Shown: positions 16,032 through 25,920, numbered from the stretch's first letter. The stretch is DNA of 64,000 nucleotides from Actinomycetota bacterium (GCA_009699245.1 WLOQ01000002.1:1-64000); one strand, 5' to 3'. Translations and numbers: made by a program. Notes: generated by a model not told the origin, from the sequence alone.

Positions 16032-16787
16032 TCAGTCCTCGTCGAGCGTCGCGTAGAGCGCGCGGATCTGCGCGAAGATCTCGTCCGCGACCGCCTGCTG
16101 CTGCTCGCGCGTCGGCTCGGCGATGACGTCCCAGCGGATCGGATCGCCGAAGCGCACCGCGACGCGCGGGAACTGCAGGCGCTTCCAGTTGCGCGCCCGC
16201 TGCGAGCCGTGGATCGCGACGGGGACGACCGCCGCGCCGCTCTCCAGGGCGATCCGCCCGACGCCGCGCTTGGGCTTGTCGGCGAGCCGGCCGGTGCGCG
16301 AGCGGCCGCCCTCGGAGTAGATGCAGACACTCCCGCCGCGCGCGAGGATCCGGCGGGCGATCTCAAAGCTCTGCTCGTCGGCGCGGCCGCGCTGCACGGG
16401 GAAGACGCCGCCACGGCGCATGACCTCGGCGAACGGGCCCTTGTAGAGCTGCGACTTGGCCATGAACTGCACCTTGCGCCGGGTGTACGAGGCGACGAAG
16501 AAGTGATCGATGTTCGAGAAGTGGTTCGGCGCGAAGATCACGGGGCCGGTCGCGGGGATGCGGTCGACGTCGAGCGCGCGTGAGCGGAAGAACGTCCACG
16601 CGACGATCGAGAGGACGACCCGCACGACCGTGTACATGAGGCCCGGGGGCCGGCGCATCGGCGTGTCGTAGTAGCGCTGCAGCGCGTCGGCGCTGCGCTC
16701 GTCGACGTAGGCCTGCTCGCGGATGCGCACGAGCCCGGCCGCCTCGGCCTCGCGCTGCTCGTCGTGCTGCGTGTCGTCGTCGGTCAT
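16032..16787 (-). CDS. 1-acyl-glycerol-3-phosphate acyltransferase (PlsC-like)
   Basis: A 251-residue membrane-associated acyltransferase that esterifies lysophosphatidate or a similar lipid. NHFSNID is the HxxxxD catalytic motif, GVFPVQRG and YSEGGRSRTG (EGxRS) bind the phosphate, and a hydrophobic helix at about 50-65 (VVRVVLSIVAWTFF) anchors it. ATG 16787 has a GAGGA-like ribosome site and excludes an upstream stretch that overlaps the glpK end. It follows glpK by 33 bp in a GT2-glpK-plsC-SDR operon, consistent with glycerolipid synthesis from glycerol. Confidence 0.9.
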   Translation of the reverse strand: MTDDDTQHDEQREAEAAGLVRIREQAYVDERSADALQRYYDTPMRRPPGLMYTVVRVVLSIVAWTFFRSRALDVDRIPATGPVIFAPNHFSNIDHFFVASYTRRKVQFMAKSQLYKGPFAEVMRRGGVFPVQRGRADEQSFEIARRILARGGSVCIYSEGGRSRTGRLADKPKRGVGRIALESGAAVVPVAIHGSQRARNWKRLQFPRVAVRFGDPIRWDVIAEPTREQQQAVADEIFAQIRALYATLDED

Positions 16788-16820
16788 CGTCGTCCTCGGG
16801 CTCGCTTCACCGCTCACCGA

Positions 16821-18299
16821 TCACTCGGCCCACGAGCGGGAGCGCTCGAGCGCCCTCCCCCATCCTGCCAGCAGCGCCGCACGCTCGTCTGCCGCCATCG
16901 CCGGCTCGAACCGCTCGCGCTCGTGCCAGAGCTCGCCGACCTGCTGCTGCGTCCACATCCCCGCGCCGACCCCCGCCATCAGCGCCACCCCGAGCGCGGT
17001 GGTGTCGAGAACCTCCGGGACGACGACCGGCACGCCGAGGACGTCGGCCTGGAACTGCATGAGCCAGCGATTGGCGCAGGCGCCGCCGTCGGCCTTCAGC
17101 ACACGCAGCGGCGTGCCGCTGGCGGTTTCGATCGCCCGCACGGCGTCGACCGTCTGGTAGGCGATCGCCTCGAGGGTGGCGCGCGCGAGATGCGCCGGGC
17201 CGGTACCGCGTGTGAGGCCGACGATCGTGCCGCGCGCGTACGGGTCCCAGTGCGGCGAGCCGAGCCCGGCGAACGCGGGCACGAGATAGACGCCGTCGTT
17301 GCCGCTGAGGGAGCGAGCCAGCGCATCCGTCTCGCCGGCCTCGCTGATGATCCCGAGCCCGTCGCGCAGCCACTGGACAGCCGCGCCTCCAGCGAAGATC
17401 GATGCCTCCAGCGCGTAGGTCCGACGCTGCCCGATCGACCACGCGACGGTCGCGAGCAGCCCCTTCGGGACCGGCGGCACGGCGTCACCGGTGTTCACGA
17501 GCGCGAAGACGCCGGTGCCGAAGGTCGCCTTGCCCATCCCCGGATCCAGGCACGCCTGGCCGTAGAGCGAGGCCTGCTGGTCGCCGGCGATGGCGGTGAC
17601 CGGGACGCCCTCGTGGCCGGGGAGCGCGCCGGGCTGCACGCGCCCGCTCTCGCCGATCGAGGGGCGCACCACCGCGAGTCCCCTGATCGGGATGCCGAGG
17701 CGGTCGCAGAGTTCGACCGACCAGGTGCCCTCATGGAGGTCGTAGAGCATCGTGCGCGAGGCGTTCGACGGGTCCGTGACGTGCTCGCCGGTGAGGTTCC
17801 AGGCGAGCCACGAGTCGACGGTGCCGAGCACGGCGCGCCCCTGTGCGACTCGGTCGCGCAGCCCGTCGACGTGGGTGAGGAGCCACTCGAACTTCGTCGC
17901 GGAGAAGTACGGGTCGAGCACGAGGCCGGTGCGCTCGCGCACGATCGGGGCGAGGCCGCCGGCGCGCAGGTCATCGCAGCGGCCGGCGGTGCGCCGGTCC
18001 TGCCAGACGATCGCGCGGTGGAGCGGCTCGCCGGTCTGTGGGTCCCAGGCGCAGGCGGTCTCGCGCTGGTTCGTGATGCCGATCGCGCGCACGTCGCCTG
18101 GGCCGGCGCCGGCGTCCGCGAGCGCCTCGAGCGCGACGGCGCGCGTCACCTCCCAGAGGTCGCGCAGGTCGTGCTCGACCCAGCCGGGCTGCGGGAAGTG
18201 CTGCTCGATCTCACGCGTGGCGCGCCCGAGGACGCCCGCCTCGCCGTCGACGAGGAGGCAGGTGCTGCCCGTCGTCCCCTGGTCGATGGCGAGGATCAC
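16821..18299 (-). CDS. glpK: Glycerol kinase
   Basis: A 492-residue FGGY-family kinase that phosphorylates glycerol to sn-glycerol 3-phosphate. AIDQGTTGST (residues 4-13) is the phosphate-binding turn, GITNQRET and VWQDRRT line the glycerol site, GDQQASLYGQ carries the catalytic Asp, and LKADGGACANRWLMQFQAD is the ADP-binding C-terminal motif. Full length for the family. The start is GTG 18299. It lies between a GT2 glycosyltransferase (5 bp upstream) and a PlsC-like acyltransferase, so the operon could supply and acylate glycerol phosphate. Confidence 0.96.
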   Translation of the reverse strand: MILAIDQGTTGSTCLLVDGEAGVLGRATREIEQHFPQPGWVEHDLRDLWEVTRAVALEALADAGAGPGDVRAIGITNQRETACAWDPQTGEPLHRAIVWQDRRTAGRCDDLRAGGLAPIVRERTGLVLDPYFSATKFEWLLTHVDGLRDRVAQGRAVLGTVDSWLAWNLTGEHVTDPSNASRTMLYDLHEGTWSVELCDRLGIPIRGLAVVRPSIGESGRVQPGALPGHEGVPVTAIAGDQQASLYGQACLDPGMGKATFGTGVFALVNTGDAVPPVPKGLLATVAWSIGQRRTYALEASIFAGGAAVQWLRDGLGIISEAGETDALARSLSGNDGVYLVPAFAGLGSPHWDPYARGTIVGLTRGTGPAHLARATLEAIAYQTVDAVRAIETASGTPLRVLKADGGACANRWLMQFQADVLGVPVVVPEVLDTTALGVALMAGVGAGMWTQQQVGELWHERERFEPAMAADERAALLAGWGRALERSRSWAE

Positions 18300-18304
18300 G
18301 GCGG

Positions 18305-18988
18305 TCAGCGCACGCGGCGCCGCGCGAGGTAGACGGGGACGAAGTCACGCAGCTGCCGGAAGCGGTGACGGAAGCCGCGCCACGTGCGCCCGGTCGCGCG
18401 GTGCTCGAGCTCGACCGGAATCTCTTGGACGCGGAAGCCCGCGCGGGCGGCGTCGACGGTCATGCCGATCTCCATCCCGAAGCGCGGCGCGAACGGGGTG
18501 ACGACGTCGAGCGTCTCGGCACGCATCGCACGCTGCCCCGAGATCGGCGCCTGGAGATCGAGGCCGGTGAGTTTGAGGATCGCCCAGTGGGCGAAACCGA
18601 CGGCGATGCCGAAGCCGCCGCCGACCTTGCGCGCGAAGATCGCGATCGCCAGATCGCACTCGTCACGCTCGACCGCCTCGACGAGGACGGCGAGCCCGGC
18701 GGCGCTCGTGCCGAGATCGGCGTCGCAGAGCAGGATGGTTGCCGGCCCTGCAGCGAGCGCGAGTTCGGCGGCGAGACTCGCCGCCCCGCCCTTGCCCTCC
18801 GGGCGCGGCAGCGAGACGACCTGGGCCCCGGCCGCGCGGGCGACCTCGGCCGTCGCGTCGCGTGAACCGTCGTCGCCGACGACGACGAGCGCGCCCGGGA
18901 AGGCCTCGCGGACGGCGGCGACGGTGACGCCGATCCGGTCCGCCTCGTCCCGAGCGGCGATCACAACGGCAAGGCTGGTGGCGTCCAT
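18305..18988 (-). CDS. Glycosyltransferase family 2
   Basis: A 227-residue GT-A fold enzyme. AVVIAARDEADRIGVTV and VVVGDDGSRDAT are the nucleotide-binding start, LLCDADLG is the metal-binding DxD-type motif, and FGMEIGMTVDA supplies the second acidic site. There is no C-terminal membrane domain, unlike polyprenyl-phosphate glycosyltransferases, though residues 118-137 (FGIAVGFAHWAILKLTGLD) are mildly hydrophobic. Related actinobacterial enzymes transfer sugars to lipids or glycerate. ATG 18988 is chosen over GTG 18991. Head of the glpK operon. Confidence 0.85.
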   Translation of the reverse strand: MDATSLAVVIAARDEADRIGVTVAAVREAFPGALVVVGDDGSRDATAEVARAAGAQVVSLPRPEGKGGAASLAAELALAAGPATILLCDADLGTSAAGLAVLVEAVERDECDLAIAIFARKVGGGFGIAVGFAHWAILKLTGLDLQAPISGQRAMRAETLDVVTPFAPRFGMEIGMTVDAARAGFRVQEIPVELEHRATGRTWRGFRHRFRQLRDFVPVYLARRRVR

Positions 18989-19041
18989 CACGAGGGCTAT
19001 GGTGCCAGCCCTTCAGGTCACCCCGTCAGGAGAGCCCCCCC

Positions 19042-19254
19042 GTGCCGGACATCGAGGCCCACATCACGGGCACTGTGTGGAAGATCGAATGCCAGGTCGG
19101 CGACCAGATCGCCGAGGGCGACACCGTCGCCATTCTGGAGTCGATGAAGATGGAGATGCCCGTCGAGGCGGAGGACGCCGGCACGGTCCGCGAGATCCTC
19201 TGCGAGGAGGGCCAGGCGGTCAACGAGGGCGACACCCTCGTCGTCCTGGACTGA
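19042..19254 (+). CDS. Biotin carboxyl carrier protein (biotinyl domain)
   Basis: A 70-residue free-standing biotinyl domain. ESMKMEMP (residues 33-40) is the biotinylation site with K36 as acceptor; the flanking beta-sandwich (ITGTVWKIECQVGDQIAEGD and GQAVNEGDTLVVLD) is complete. It shuttles carboxylate between a biotin carboxylase and a carboxyltransferase of an acyl-CoA carboxylase. The GTG start has AGGAGA a few bases upstream. The beta subunit at 11853 is the nearest candidate partner. Biotin synthesis genes follow 1.7 kb downstream on the same strand. Confidence 0.93.
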   Translation: MPDIEAHITGTVWKIECQVGDQIAEGDTVAILESMKMEMPVEAEDAGTVREILCEEGQAVNEGDTLVVLD

Positions 19255-19267
19255 CGGGCGCACGCGC

Positions 19268-20056
19268 ATGCCCGGCCGCCTGATCGAGGACCGGCCCGCG
19301 GACGGGATCCTGCGCCTGACCATCTCGAACCCCACGAAGGGTGGGGCGCTCGACCACGAGATCCTGCGCGCGATCACCGCGGCGCTCGAGCCCGAGCCGG
19401 AGGGCGTGCGCTGCATCGTCATCACCGGCGAGGGCCGGCACTTCTGCGCGGGCTACGACATCGCGGAGATCCCGGACGACGTCTTCGCCGTCGAGGCTGA
19501 GCGGCTCGTCGCGCACCCGTTCGCCGACGCGCTGCGCGCGCTCGACGCCACCGACGTCCCGGTCGTCGCGGCCATCAACGGGACCGCGCTCGGAGGCGGG
19601 CTTGAGCTCGCGCTCGCCTGCGATCTGCGGGTTGCGGCGGCGGGCGCACGCTTCGGCATGCCGCCCGCGAAGCTCGGCGTCGTCTACTCCCACACCGGTC
19701 TGCAGCGGTTCGTCGAAGCCGTCGGCTTCCCGCGCACGCGCGAGCTCTTCCTCGTCGGGCGGCGCATCAGCGCGCAGACGGCAGCAGACTGGGGCCTCGT
19801 GAACGACGTCGTCACCGATGAGGCGCTGATGAGCGCGGCGCTCGACTGGGCCGGCGAGCTCGCGGGCAACGCGCCGCTGAGTGTGCGCGGCAACAAGCGG
19901 GTCCTGCGCGAGCTCGAGCGCGCCCAGGCGGCGCTCGACCCGGCGGTCGAGCGCGAGCTGCTCGAGCTGCGTGCGGCGTGCTTTGAGTCCGAGGACCTGC
20001 GCGAGGGCGTCGACGCGTTCGCGCAGAAGCGCGCGCCACGCTGGCAGGGCCGATGA
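19268..20056 (+). CDS. Crotonase-fold protein resembling methylmalonyl-CoA decarboxylase
   Basis: A 262-residue crotonase. The first catalytic Glu is kept (E113 in GGGLELALACD) but the second is replaced (P133 in GMPPAKLG). A Tyr at 140 (LGVVYSHTGL) aligns with the LGVPYNLVGI segment of E. coli YgfG, whose Glu113 and Tyr140 define the methylmalonyl-CoA decarboxylase site; the third YgfG residue, His66, is Tyr63 here. Decarboxylation of methylmalonyl-CoA or a related malonyl thioester is a reasonable inference but not certain. It follows the biotin carrier by 13 bp, and its stop overlaps the exonuclease start (ATGA). Confidence 0.75.
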   Translation: MPGRLIEDRPADGILRLTISNPTKGGALDHEILRAITAALEPEPEGVRCIVITGEGRHFCAGYDIAEIPDDVFAVEAERLVAHPFADALRALDATDVPVVAAINGTALGGGLELALACDLRVAAAGARFGMPPAKLGVVYSHTGLQRFVEAVGFPRTRELFLVGRRISAQTAADWGLVNDVVTDEALMSAALDWAGELAGNAPLSVRGNKRVLRELERAQAALDPAVERELLELRAACFESEDLREGVDAFAQKRAPRWQGR

Positions 20057-20835
20057 GGATCGCGACCTGGAACGTCAACTCGCTGCGCGCGCGGATGCCG
20101 CGCGTCCTCGAGTTCCTCGGCACCGTCGCCCCGGACGTCGTGCTCCTGCAGGAGACGAAGACGACCCCCGAGGCGTATCCCGGCGACGAGCTGCTCGCGG
20201 CGGGCTACGAGAGCGTCCACCACAGTGGCGGGCGCTGGGCAGGCGTTGCTGTGCTCGCCCGCGCGGGCCTCGGGCTCGAGCACGCCGCGACCGGCCTGCC
20301 GGGCGAGGTGCGCCCCGAGGAGGCGCGCTGGGTCGAGGCGCACATCCCCGGGCTCGGTGTGCGTGTGGCGAGCGCCTACGTCGTCAACGGCCGGGAGGTC
20401 GGCAGCACGACGTTCGACGAGAAGCTGCGCTTCCTGGAAGCGATGGGCGCCCGCGCGGCCGACATCGCCGGTGAGCCGCTGATCGTCGGCGGCGACTTCA
20501 ACGTCGCACCCGAGGACGTCGACGTCTACGACCCCGCGGCGTTCGTAGGTGCAACCCACGTGACCGAGGACGAGCGCGGCCGGCTGCGCGACGTGCTCGA
20601 GCGCGGCGGACTCGTCGACGCATACCGCGCACTCGACCCGGACGGCGTCCACCACACGTGGTGGGACTACCGCGGCGGCAGCTTCCATCGCGGCCTCGGC
20701 CTGCGCATCGACCTGCTGCTCGTGTCCCGCGATCTGGCCCCGCGACTGCGCGCCTGCGGCATCGCGCGCGAGCTGCGCAAGGGCGAGAAGCCCAGTGACC
20801 ACGCGCCGCTCGTCGCCGATCTGGACAATGGATGA
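20053..20835 (+). CDS. xth: Exodeoxyribonuclease III / AP endonuclease
   Basis: A 260-residue endonuclease/exonuclease/phosphatase-fold enzyme that cleaves DNA at abasic sites. MRIATWNVNSLRAR, LQETKT (metal Glu), the GGDFNVAPEDVDVYDP motif and the terminal KPSDHAPLVADL (catalytic Asp-His) are all present, at the usual length for the family. It overlaps the upstream crotonase gene by 4 nt (ATGA), so a repair gene is translationally coupled to a metabolic gene. Confidence 0.95.
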   Translation: MRIATWNVNSLRARMPRVLEFLGTVAPDVVLLQETKTTPEAYPGDELLAAGYESVHHSGGRWAGVAVLARAGLGLEHAATGLPGEVRPEEARWVEAHIPGLGVRVASAYVVNGREVGSTTFDEKLRFLEAMGARAADIAGEPLIVGGDFNVAPEDVDVYDPAAFVGATHVTEDERGRLRDVLERGGLVDAYRALDPDGVHHTWWDYRGGSFHRGLGLRIDLLLVSRDLAPRLRACGIARELRKGEKPSDHAPLVADLDNG

Positions 20836-20915
20836 TCCTCACTCCTGAGCGCCCCGTGGCCGTCCGGCATCGCTGACACTCTGGGAGCCGCAACCACCGA
20901 CGGAGACGACGTTCC

Positions 20916-22109
20916 ATGCCCCCGCTGATCACCCCTGAAGAAGCCCTCCAGCTGGGCGCGCTCACCGCCCCGCAGGACATCGAGGCCCTCGTCGAACGCG
21001 CCTGGGCGGCGCGGGTCGAGCGCTTCGGCGACAGCACCGACATGTGCTCGCTCGTCAACGCGAAGTCCGGCGGCTGCGCGGAGGACTGCGGGTTCTGCGC
21101 CCAGTCGCGATTCGCCGAGGCGGAGACGCCGATGCACGCGATGATGGAGCCCGAGCAGATCCTCGAGCACGCGCGCGCCGCCGAGGCCGCCGGCGCCCAC
21201 CGGTTCTGCATGGTCACCCAGGGCCAGGGACTCTCCAAGCGCGACTTCCAGAAGTTCCTCGACGGCATCCGCCTCGTCTCCGAGCAGACGAACCTCAAGC
21301 GCTGCGCGTCGATCGGCCACATGAGCGTCGAGCGCGCCCAGCAGCTCAAGGAGGCCGGCGTCCAGCGCGTCCACCACAACGTCGAGACCGCCGAGTCCTA
21401 CTACGACGAGGTCTCCACGACGGTCCGCTACGAGGGCCGTCTGCGCACGATCGACGCGGTCCGCGAGGCCGGCCTTGAGACGTGCATCGGCGGGATCCTC
21501 AACCTCGGCGAGAGCGAGGCGCAGCGCGTCGAGATGGCCTTCGAGCTCGCCTCGATCAACCCGACGAGCGTCCCGATCAACCTCCTCATTCCCAAGGCGG
21601 GCACGAAGTTCGGTGACCGCGAGCTGATGGATCCGTGGGAGGCCGTGAAGTGGGTCGCGATCTTCCGGCTCATTCTCCCCGACGCCCTGTTCCGCCTCTG
21701 CGGCGGACGCGTGGAGAACCTCGCCGAGCTCCAGCCGCTCGCCATCCGCGCCGGGGTCAACGGCGTGATGATGGGCAACTTCCTCACGACGCTTGGCAAC
21801 ACGCCCGAGGAGGACCGCGCGATGTTCATCGACCAGGGCCTGAACATCTCGCGCCACCCCGACAACGGCGCGAACCCGCGCCCGGACAACCGCTCGGGCG
21901 TCCTGGCCGGCGAGACCCCAGACATCGTCGAGGAGTTCCTCGACGACTACACACCGAGCGGCGACGTCGACCTCGAGGTGCGCCTCTGGGACCCGTCCGA
22001 GCAGCTGCGCTTCCGTCCCGCCGAGCAGTCGGTCCCGGTGCGCCCCGACGGCGCGCCGAACGCCTGGCCTGACGCCCTCCAGGTCGTGCCCGAGGAGACC
22101 GCGGTCTGA
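20916..22109 (+). CDS. bioB: Biotin synthase
   Basis: A 397-residue radical SAM enzyme that inserts sulfur into dethiobiotin. C54AEDC58GFC61 binds the radical [4Fe-4S] cluster; the second, auxiliary-cluster Cys appear in CSLVN, HRFCMVTQG and ETCIGGI. The catalytic domain ends near residue 335; the last 60 or so residues (PSGDVDLEVRLWDPSEQLRF..) are an extension beyond E. coli BioB. GGAGA lies upstream of ATG 20916. It begins a bioB-bioF-bioD operon. Without bioA in the window, the KAPA-to-DAPA step must be encoded elsewhere. Confidence 0.96.
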   Translation: MPPLITPEEALQLGALTAPQDIEALVERAWAARVERFGDSTDMCSLVNAKSGGCAEDCGFCAQSRFAEAETPMHAMMEPEQILEHARAAEAAGAHRFCMVTQGQGLSKRDFQKFLDGIRLVSEQTNLKRCASIGHMSVERAQQLKEAGVQRVHHNVETAESYYDEVSTTVRYEGRLRTIDAVREAGLETCIGGILNLGESEAQRVEMAFELASINPTSVPINLLIPKAGTKFGDRELMDPWEAVKWVAIFRLILPDALFRLCGGRVENLAELQPLAIRAGVNGVMMGNFLTTLGNTPEEDRAMFIDQGLNISRHPDNGANPRPDNRSGVLAGETPDIVEEFLDDYTPSGDVDLEVRLWDPSEQLRFRPAEQSVPVRPDGAPNAWPDALQVVPEETAV

Positions 22110-22110
22110 G

Positions 22111-23318
<1,208 letters not shown>

Positions 23319-23322
<4 letters not shown>

Positions 23323-24023
23323 CCCCGGCCCAGCCGCGGCTCTTCATCACCGGGACGGACACCGGCGTCGGCAAGACCGTCGTCGCAGCGGCGACGATCG
23401 CGGCGCTGCGGACACGAGGGCTGCGCGTCGCTGCGATCAAGCCGGTGGTCACCGGACTCGATGAGCCGGAGCCCGGCCGCCCCCCCGACCATGAGCTGCT
23501 GGCTGCCGCGGCCGGCGCAGACCCCGCGGACGTGACGCTGCGGACCTTCGGCCCGGCCGTCTCACCGCACCTGGCCGCCGAACTCGCCGGCGAGCCGCTG
23601 GAACCGTCAGCGCTGGTCGCCGCCGCCGAGGCCTGTGCGGCCGGCGCGGAGGTCGTCGTCGGCGAAGGGGCTGGCGGTCTGCTGGTCCCGCTCGATGGGG
23701 CGTATCTGATGCGCGACTACGCGCGCGATCTGGCGATGGATGTCTTGATCGCGGCGCGCCCCGGCCTTGGAACGATCAACCACACGCTGCTCACGATCGA
23801 GGCCGCCCGCGCTGTGGGGCTGTACGTCGCTGGTGTCGTGCTCACGCCCTGGCCCGAGGAGCCCGGCCTGGTGGAGCGCTCCAACCGCGTGACGATCGCC
23901 TCGCTCGGCGACGTCACCGTCGCGACGCTGGCGCAGACAGGAACGAGCGTCGCCGACCTGGCGCGCTCCGGCGCGACTCTGCCGCTCGACGACTGGCTCG
24001 CCGGCGCAAGCGCGCGCAGCTAG
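23319..24023 (+). CDS. bioD: Dethiobiotin synthetase
   Basis: A 234-residue ATP-dependent carboxylase that closes the ureido ring of biotin. FITGTDTGVGKTVVAA (residues 9-24) is the P-loop, AAIKPVVTG the substrate loop, VVGEGAGGLLVPL the second motif, and RPGLGTINHTLLTIEAA follows, all as in BioD. ATGA overlap with bioF. The stop codon is shared with the convergent YciI-like gene (CTAG 24020-24023). Confidence 0.95.
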
Positions 24024-24325
24024 GACGCGTCGCCGAGGACCTCGGCGAGACCGGGCGCCAGCATGCCGGGCAGGAATGCTCCGGCCACCTCGTAACGGAC
24101 CACCCCGGATGTGACGTAGGGGTCCGGCGCAAGCACCGCCAGCGCATCATTCGGCTCGACACCGTGGAGGACCAGCACCGATCCGTCGCCGGGGACGTTG
24201 CGCCCCCCGGTCAGCAAGCGGCCGTCGGCCAGCAGTTCCTCGAGGAAGACGAGATGGGCGGGGAGCCCCGCAACGACATCCGCTTCAGGTGCGGTGTACG
24301 TGCCGAGCACAACGGTGACCACCAT
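24020..24325 (-). CDS. YciI-like protein
   Basis: A 101-residue ferredoxin-like-fold protein (YCII family). HLVFLEELLADGRLLTGG, the DPYVTSGVVRYEVAGAF stretch and overall length match the family, whose members include dehydrochlorinases and many uncharacterised proteins. The typical Asp in APDPYV is kept, while the usual H..yl has become HLVFL. It is followed 29 bp upstream on the same strand by rubredoxin. No reaction can be assigned. Confidence 0.8.
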   Translation of the reverse strand: MVVTVVLGTYTAPEADVVAGLPAHLVFLEELLADGRLLTGGRNVPGDGSVLVLHGVEPNDALAVLAPDPYVTSGVVRYEVAGAFLPGMLAPGLAEVLGDAS

Positions 24326-24354
24326 GCCGCGATCCTACACCACGTGCGCCGGGG

Positions 24355-24525
24355 CTACATGACCTCAAAGTCCGACTTGCGCGCCCCGCAGACCGGGCAC
24401 ATCCACGTGTCGGGGATGTCCTCGAAGGCCGTTCCGGGCGGGATTCCGCCGTCGGGATCGCCCTCTGCCGGGTCGTAGATGAAGCCGCAGGCCTCACAGA
24501 TCCACTGGATCGCGCTGTCGCTCAT
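24355..24525 (-). CDS. Rubredoxin
   Basis: A 56-residue one-iron electron-transfer protein, ATG 24523-24525 to TAG 24355-24357. The two knuckles are C-E-A-C-G (C10, C13) and C-P-V-C-G (C43, C46), with the conserved [16 protein letters not shown]-x-F-E-D-I-P core. It would shuttle one electron to oxygenases or reductases; no partner reductase adjoins. TAGCGT lies 7 nt upstream of the ATG, so the message may be leaderless and continue into the YciI-like gene. Confidence 0.95.
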   Translation of the reverse strand: MSDSAIQWICEACGFIYDPAEGDPDGGIPPGTAFEDIPDTWMCPVCGARKSDFEVM

Positions 24526-24532
24526 GGCCGAC

Positions 24533-24538
24533 ACGCTA
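24533..24538 (-). promoter_or_regulatory. Probable leaderless -10 of the rubredoxin gene
   Basis: TAGCGT on the minus strand ends 7 nt before ATG 24525. Confidence 0.45.
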
Positions 24539-24589
24539 GCGCACCGATCCGCACCGGGAGACCCCCTGAATCGGCCCTGTGCGCGCTGG

Positions 24590-24595
24590 TACGCT
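24590..24595 (+). promoter_or_regulatory. Probable leaderless -10 of the Nudix gene
   Basis: TACGCT ends 8 nt before ATG 24604. Confidence 0.4.
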
Positions 24596-24603
24596 CACGC
24601 CCG

Positions 24604-25245
24604 ATGGACGCTGACGATCTCGCCACGGGGGAAGAGCTCAGCACTGCGGGCGAGGTCACCGATGCGCGCCAGGCTGCGACCATCATCCTCCTGCGCGGGG
24701 CGGCGGCGGGACTTGAGATCCTGCTCGTCCGGCGCACCCCGCAGGCCCGCTTCATGGGCGGCTACTGGGTCTTCCCCGGCGGCGCCGTGGACGCCCACGA
24801 GGGCGATGGCGACCAGGCGCACCGCGCTGCCGCCGTGCGCGAGCTCGAGGAGGAGGCCGGGATCTCCGGCATCGCCCCCGCGCAGCTCGTGAAGTACTCG
24901 CGCTGGATCACGCCGCGCCAGATCCGCATCCGCTACGACACCCACTTCTTCCTCGCGCCGTTCCCGGGCGGACAGGAGCCCGTCGTCGACGGCGAGGAGA
25001 TCGTCGGCTGGCGCTGGATCGCGCCGGGCGCCGCGCTCGAGGAGCACGCTCGCGGCGAGCTCGACCTCGTCTACCCCACGATCCGCCACCTCCAGCAGCT
25101 CGCGGCCTTCACGAGCGCCGATGAGCTGCTTGCGCACGCGGCAGGCCTCGAGGTGCTCCCGGTGGAGCCGCACGTCGTGATGGAGGGCGAGGTCGCCCGC
25201 GTGCTGCTGCCCGGCGAAGCCGGGTACCCGGCCCCCGCCGCCTGA
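24604..25245 (+). CDS. Nudix hydrolase
   Basis: A 213-residue Nudix protein. The Nudix box begins GGAVDAHE and ends AVRELEEEAGI (about 59-86), slightly longer in its first loop than the 23-residue consensus, as in the NUDT19-like branch that hydrolyses CoA derivatives. The N-terminal AATIILLRGAAAGLEILLVRRT and FMGGYWVFPGG fit the same branch. Substrate not determinable. It converges on the SCP2 gene with 7 bp between. Confidence 0.88.
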   Translation: MDADDLATGEELSTAGEVTDARQAATIILLRGAAAGLEILLVRRTPQARFMGGYWVFPGGAVDAHEGDGDQAHRAAAVRELEEEAGISGIAPAQLVKYSRWITPRQIRIRYDTHFFLAPFPGGQEPVVDGEEIVGWRWIAPGAALEEHARGELDLVYPTIRHLQQLAAFTSADELLAHAAGLEVLPVEPHVVMEGEVARVLLPGEAGYPAPAA

Positions 25246-25252
25246 GCGCCGG

Positions 25253-25834
25253 TCAGCCTTCGGCGGGTGCTTCAGGCTCGTCCGCAGGCGCCGCGTCGGC
25301 GGGCTCCTCGGCGGACTCGGCCTCAACGGCCTCAGCGGCATCCGGCTGGGCAGCCTCGGCCTCAGGAGCCTCAGCGGCATCCGGCTCGACAGCCTCGGCT
25401 GCGGGCTCCTGCGCGGGATCCTCATCGGCCGCAGCGGCGCCGGCCTCGGTGCCGGTGATGCGGGCGTAGATCTCCGAGGCGGGCTTCACGAGCGGCACGA
25501 GCTTGAGGATCGTGGCGACGGGACCCTTGGCCGAGATGCGGCCCTCGGACAGGGCGACGTTCAACGCCAGCTCGCCGGCCCAGAAGCGGTGCGCGGTCTC
25601 CGCGTCCATCAGCAGCGAGACGGCGGGGCGCGCCTGCGTGATCCCGAACTCGACGGTGCCGGGGGCACCCTCGCCGATGTTCAGGGTGATCTGCGAGTCC
25701 GGCCTCAGCAGCTTGAACTGGACGACCACACCGAGGGCGCGCACACGATCGCCGAGCCGCGGGTCGGCGAGGAGCTCCTCGAAGAGGCGTCCGAGCTGGG
25801 CGTAAACGGCTTGATCGTCCTGGAAGCGAGCCAT
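25253..25834 (-). CDS. SCP2 sterol-carrier-domain protein with acidic Ala/Pro tail
   Basis: A 193-residue protein. Residues 1-130 form an SCP2-like lipid-binding domain (DSQITLNIGEG, VSLLMDAETAHRFWAGELALNVALSEGRISAKGP..ILKLVPL). The rest, about 60 residues, is a low-complexity tail of Ala, Glu, Pro and Asp with a repeated P-D-A-A-E-A unit and no predicted fold. ATG 25834 starts MARFQDDQAVY. Lipid or acyl-CoA binding is typical of SCP2 domains; the acidic tail might mediate interaction or solubility. It lies 86 bp downstream of the iron transporter operon. Confidence 0.82.
   Translation of the reverse strand: MARFQDDQAVYAQLGRLFEELLADPRLGDRVRALGVVVQFKLLRPDSQITLNIGEGAPGTVEFGITQARPAVSLLMDAETAHRFWAGELALNVALSEGRISAKGPVATILKLVPLVKPASEIYARITGTEAGAAAADEDPAQEPAAEAVEPDAAEAPEAEAAQPDAAEAVEAESAEEPADAAPADEPEAPAEG
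25329..25386. repeat. Short direct repeat encoding the acidic tail
   Basis: Two identical 19-bp copies of GCCTCAGCGGCATCCGGCT occur at 25329-25347 and 25368-25386, a 39-bp period in frame with the SCP2 gene. They encode the repeated PDAAEA residues and probably arose by duplication within the tail. Confidence 0.7.
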
Positions 25835-25920
25835 AGGTTCAGGTTCCGCGGCGGCGTCGAGCCGCTGGGCGGGAGGCGCACAATAGTGGCACGGCGCCCG
25901 CGGCAGGCGCCCGGTGTCGG

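Noticed and set aside
25267-25458. CRISPR-like short repeats
   Set aside because: The repeats lie in frame in the SCP2 gene and encode an acidic tail; spacing and unit size do not fit an array.
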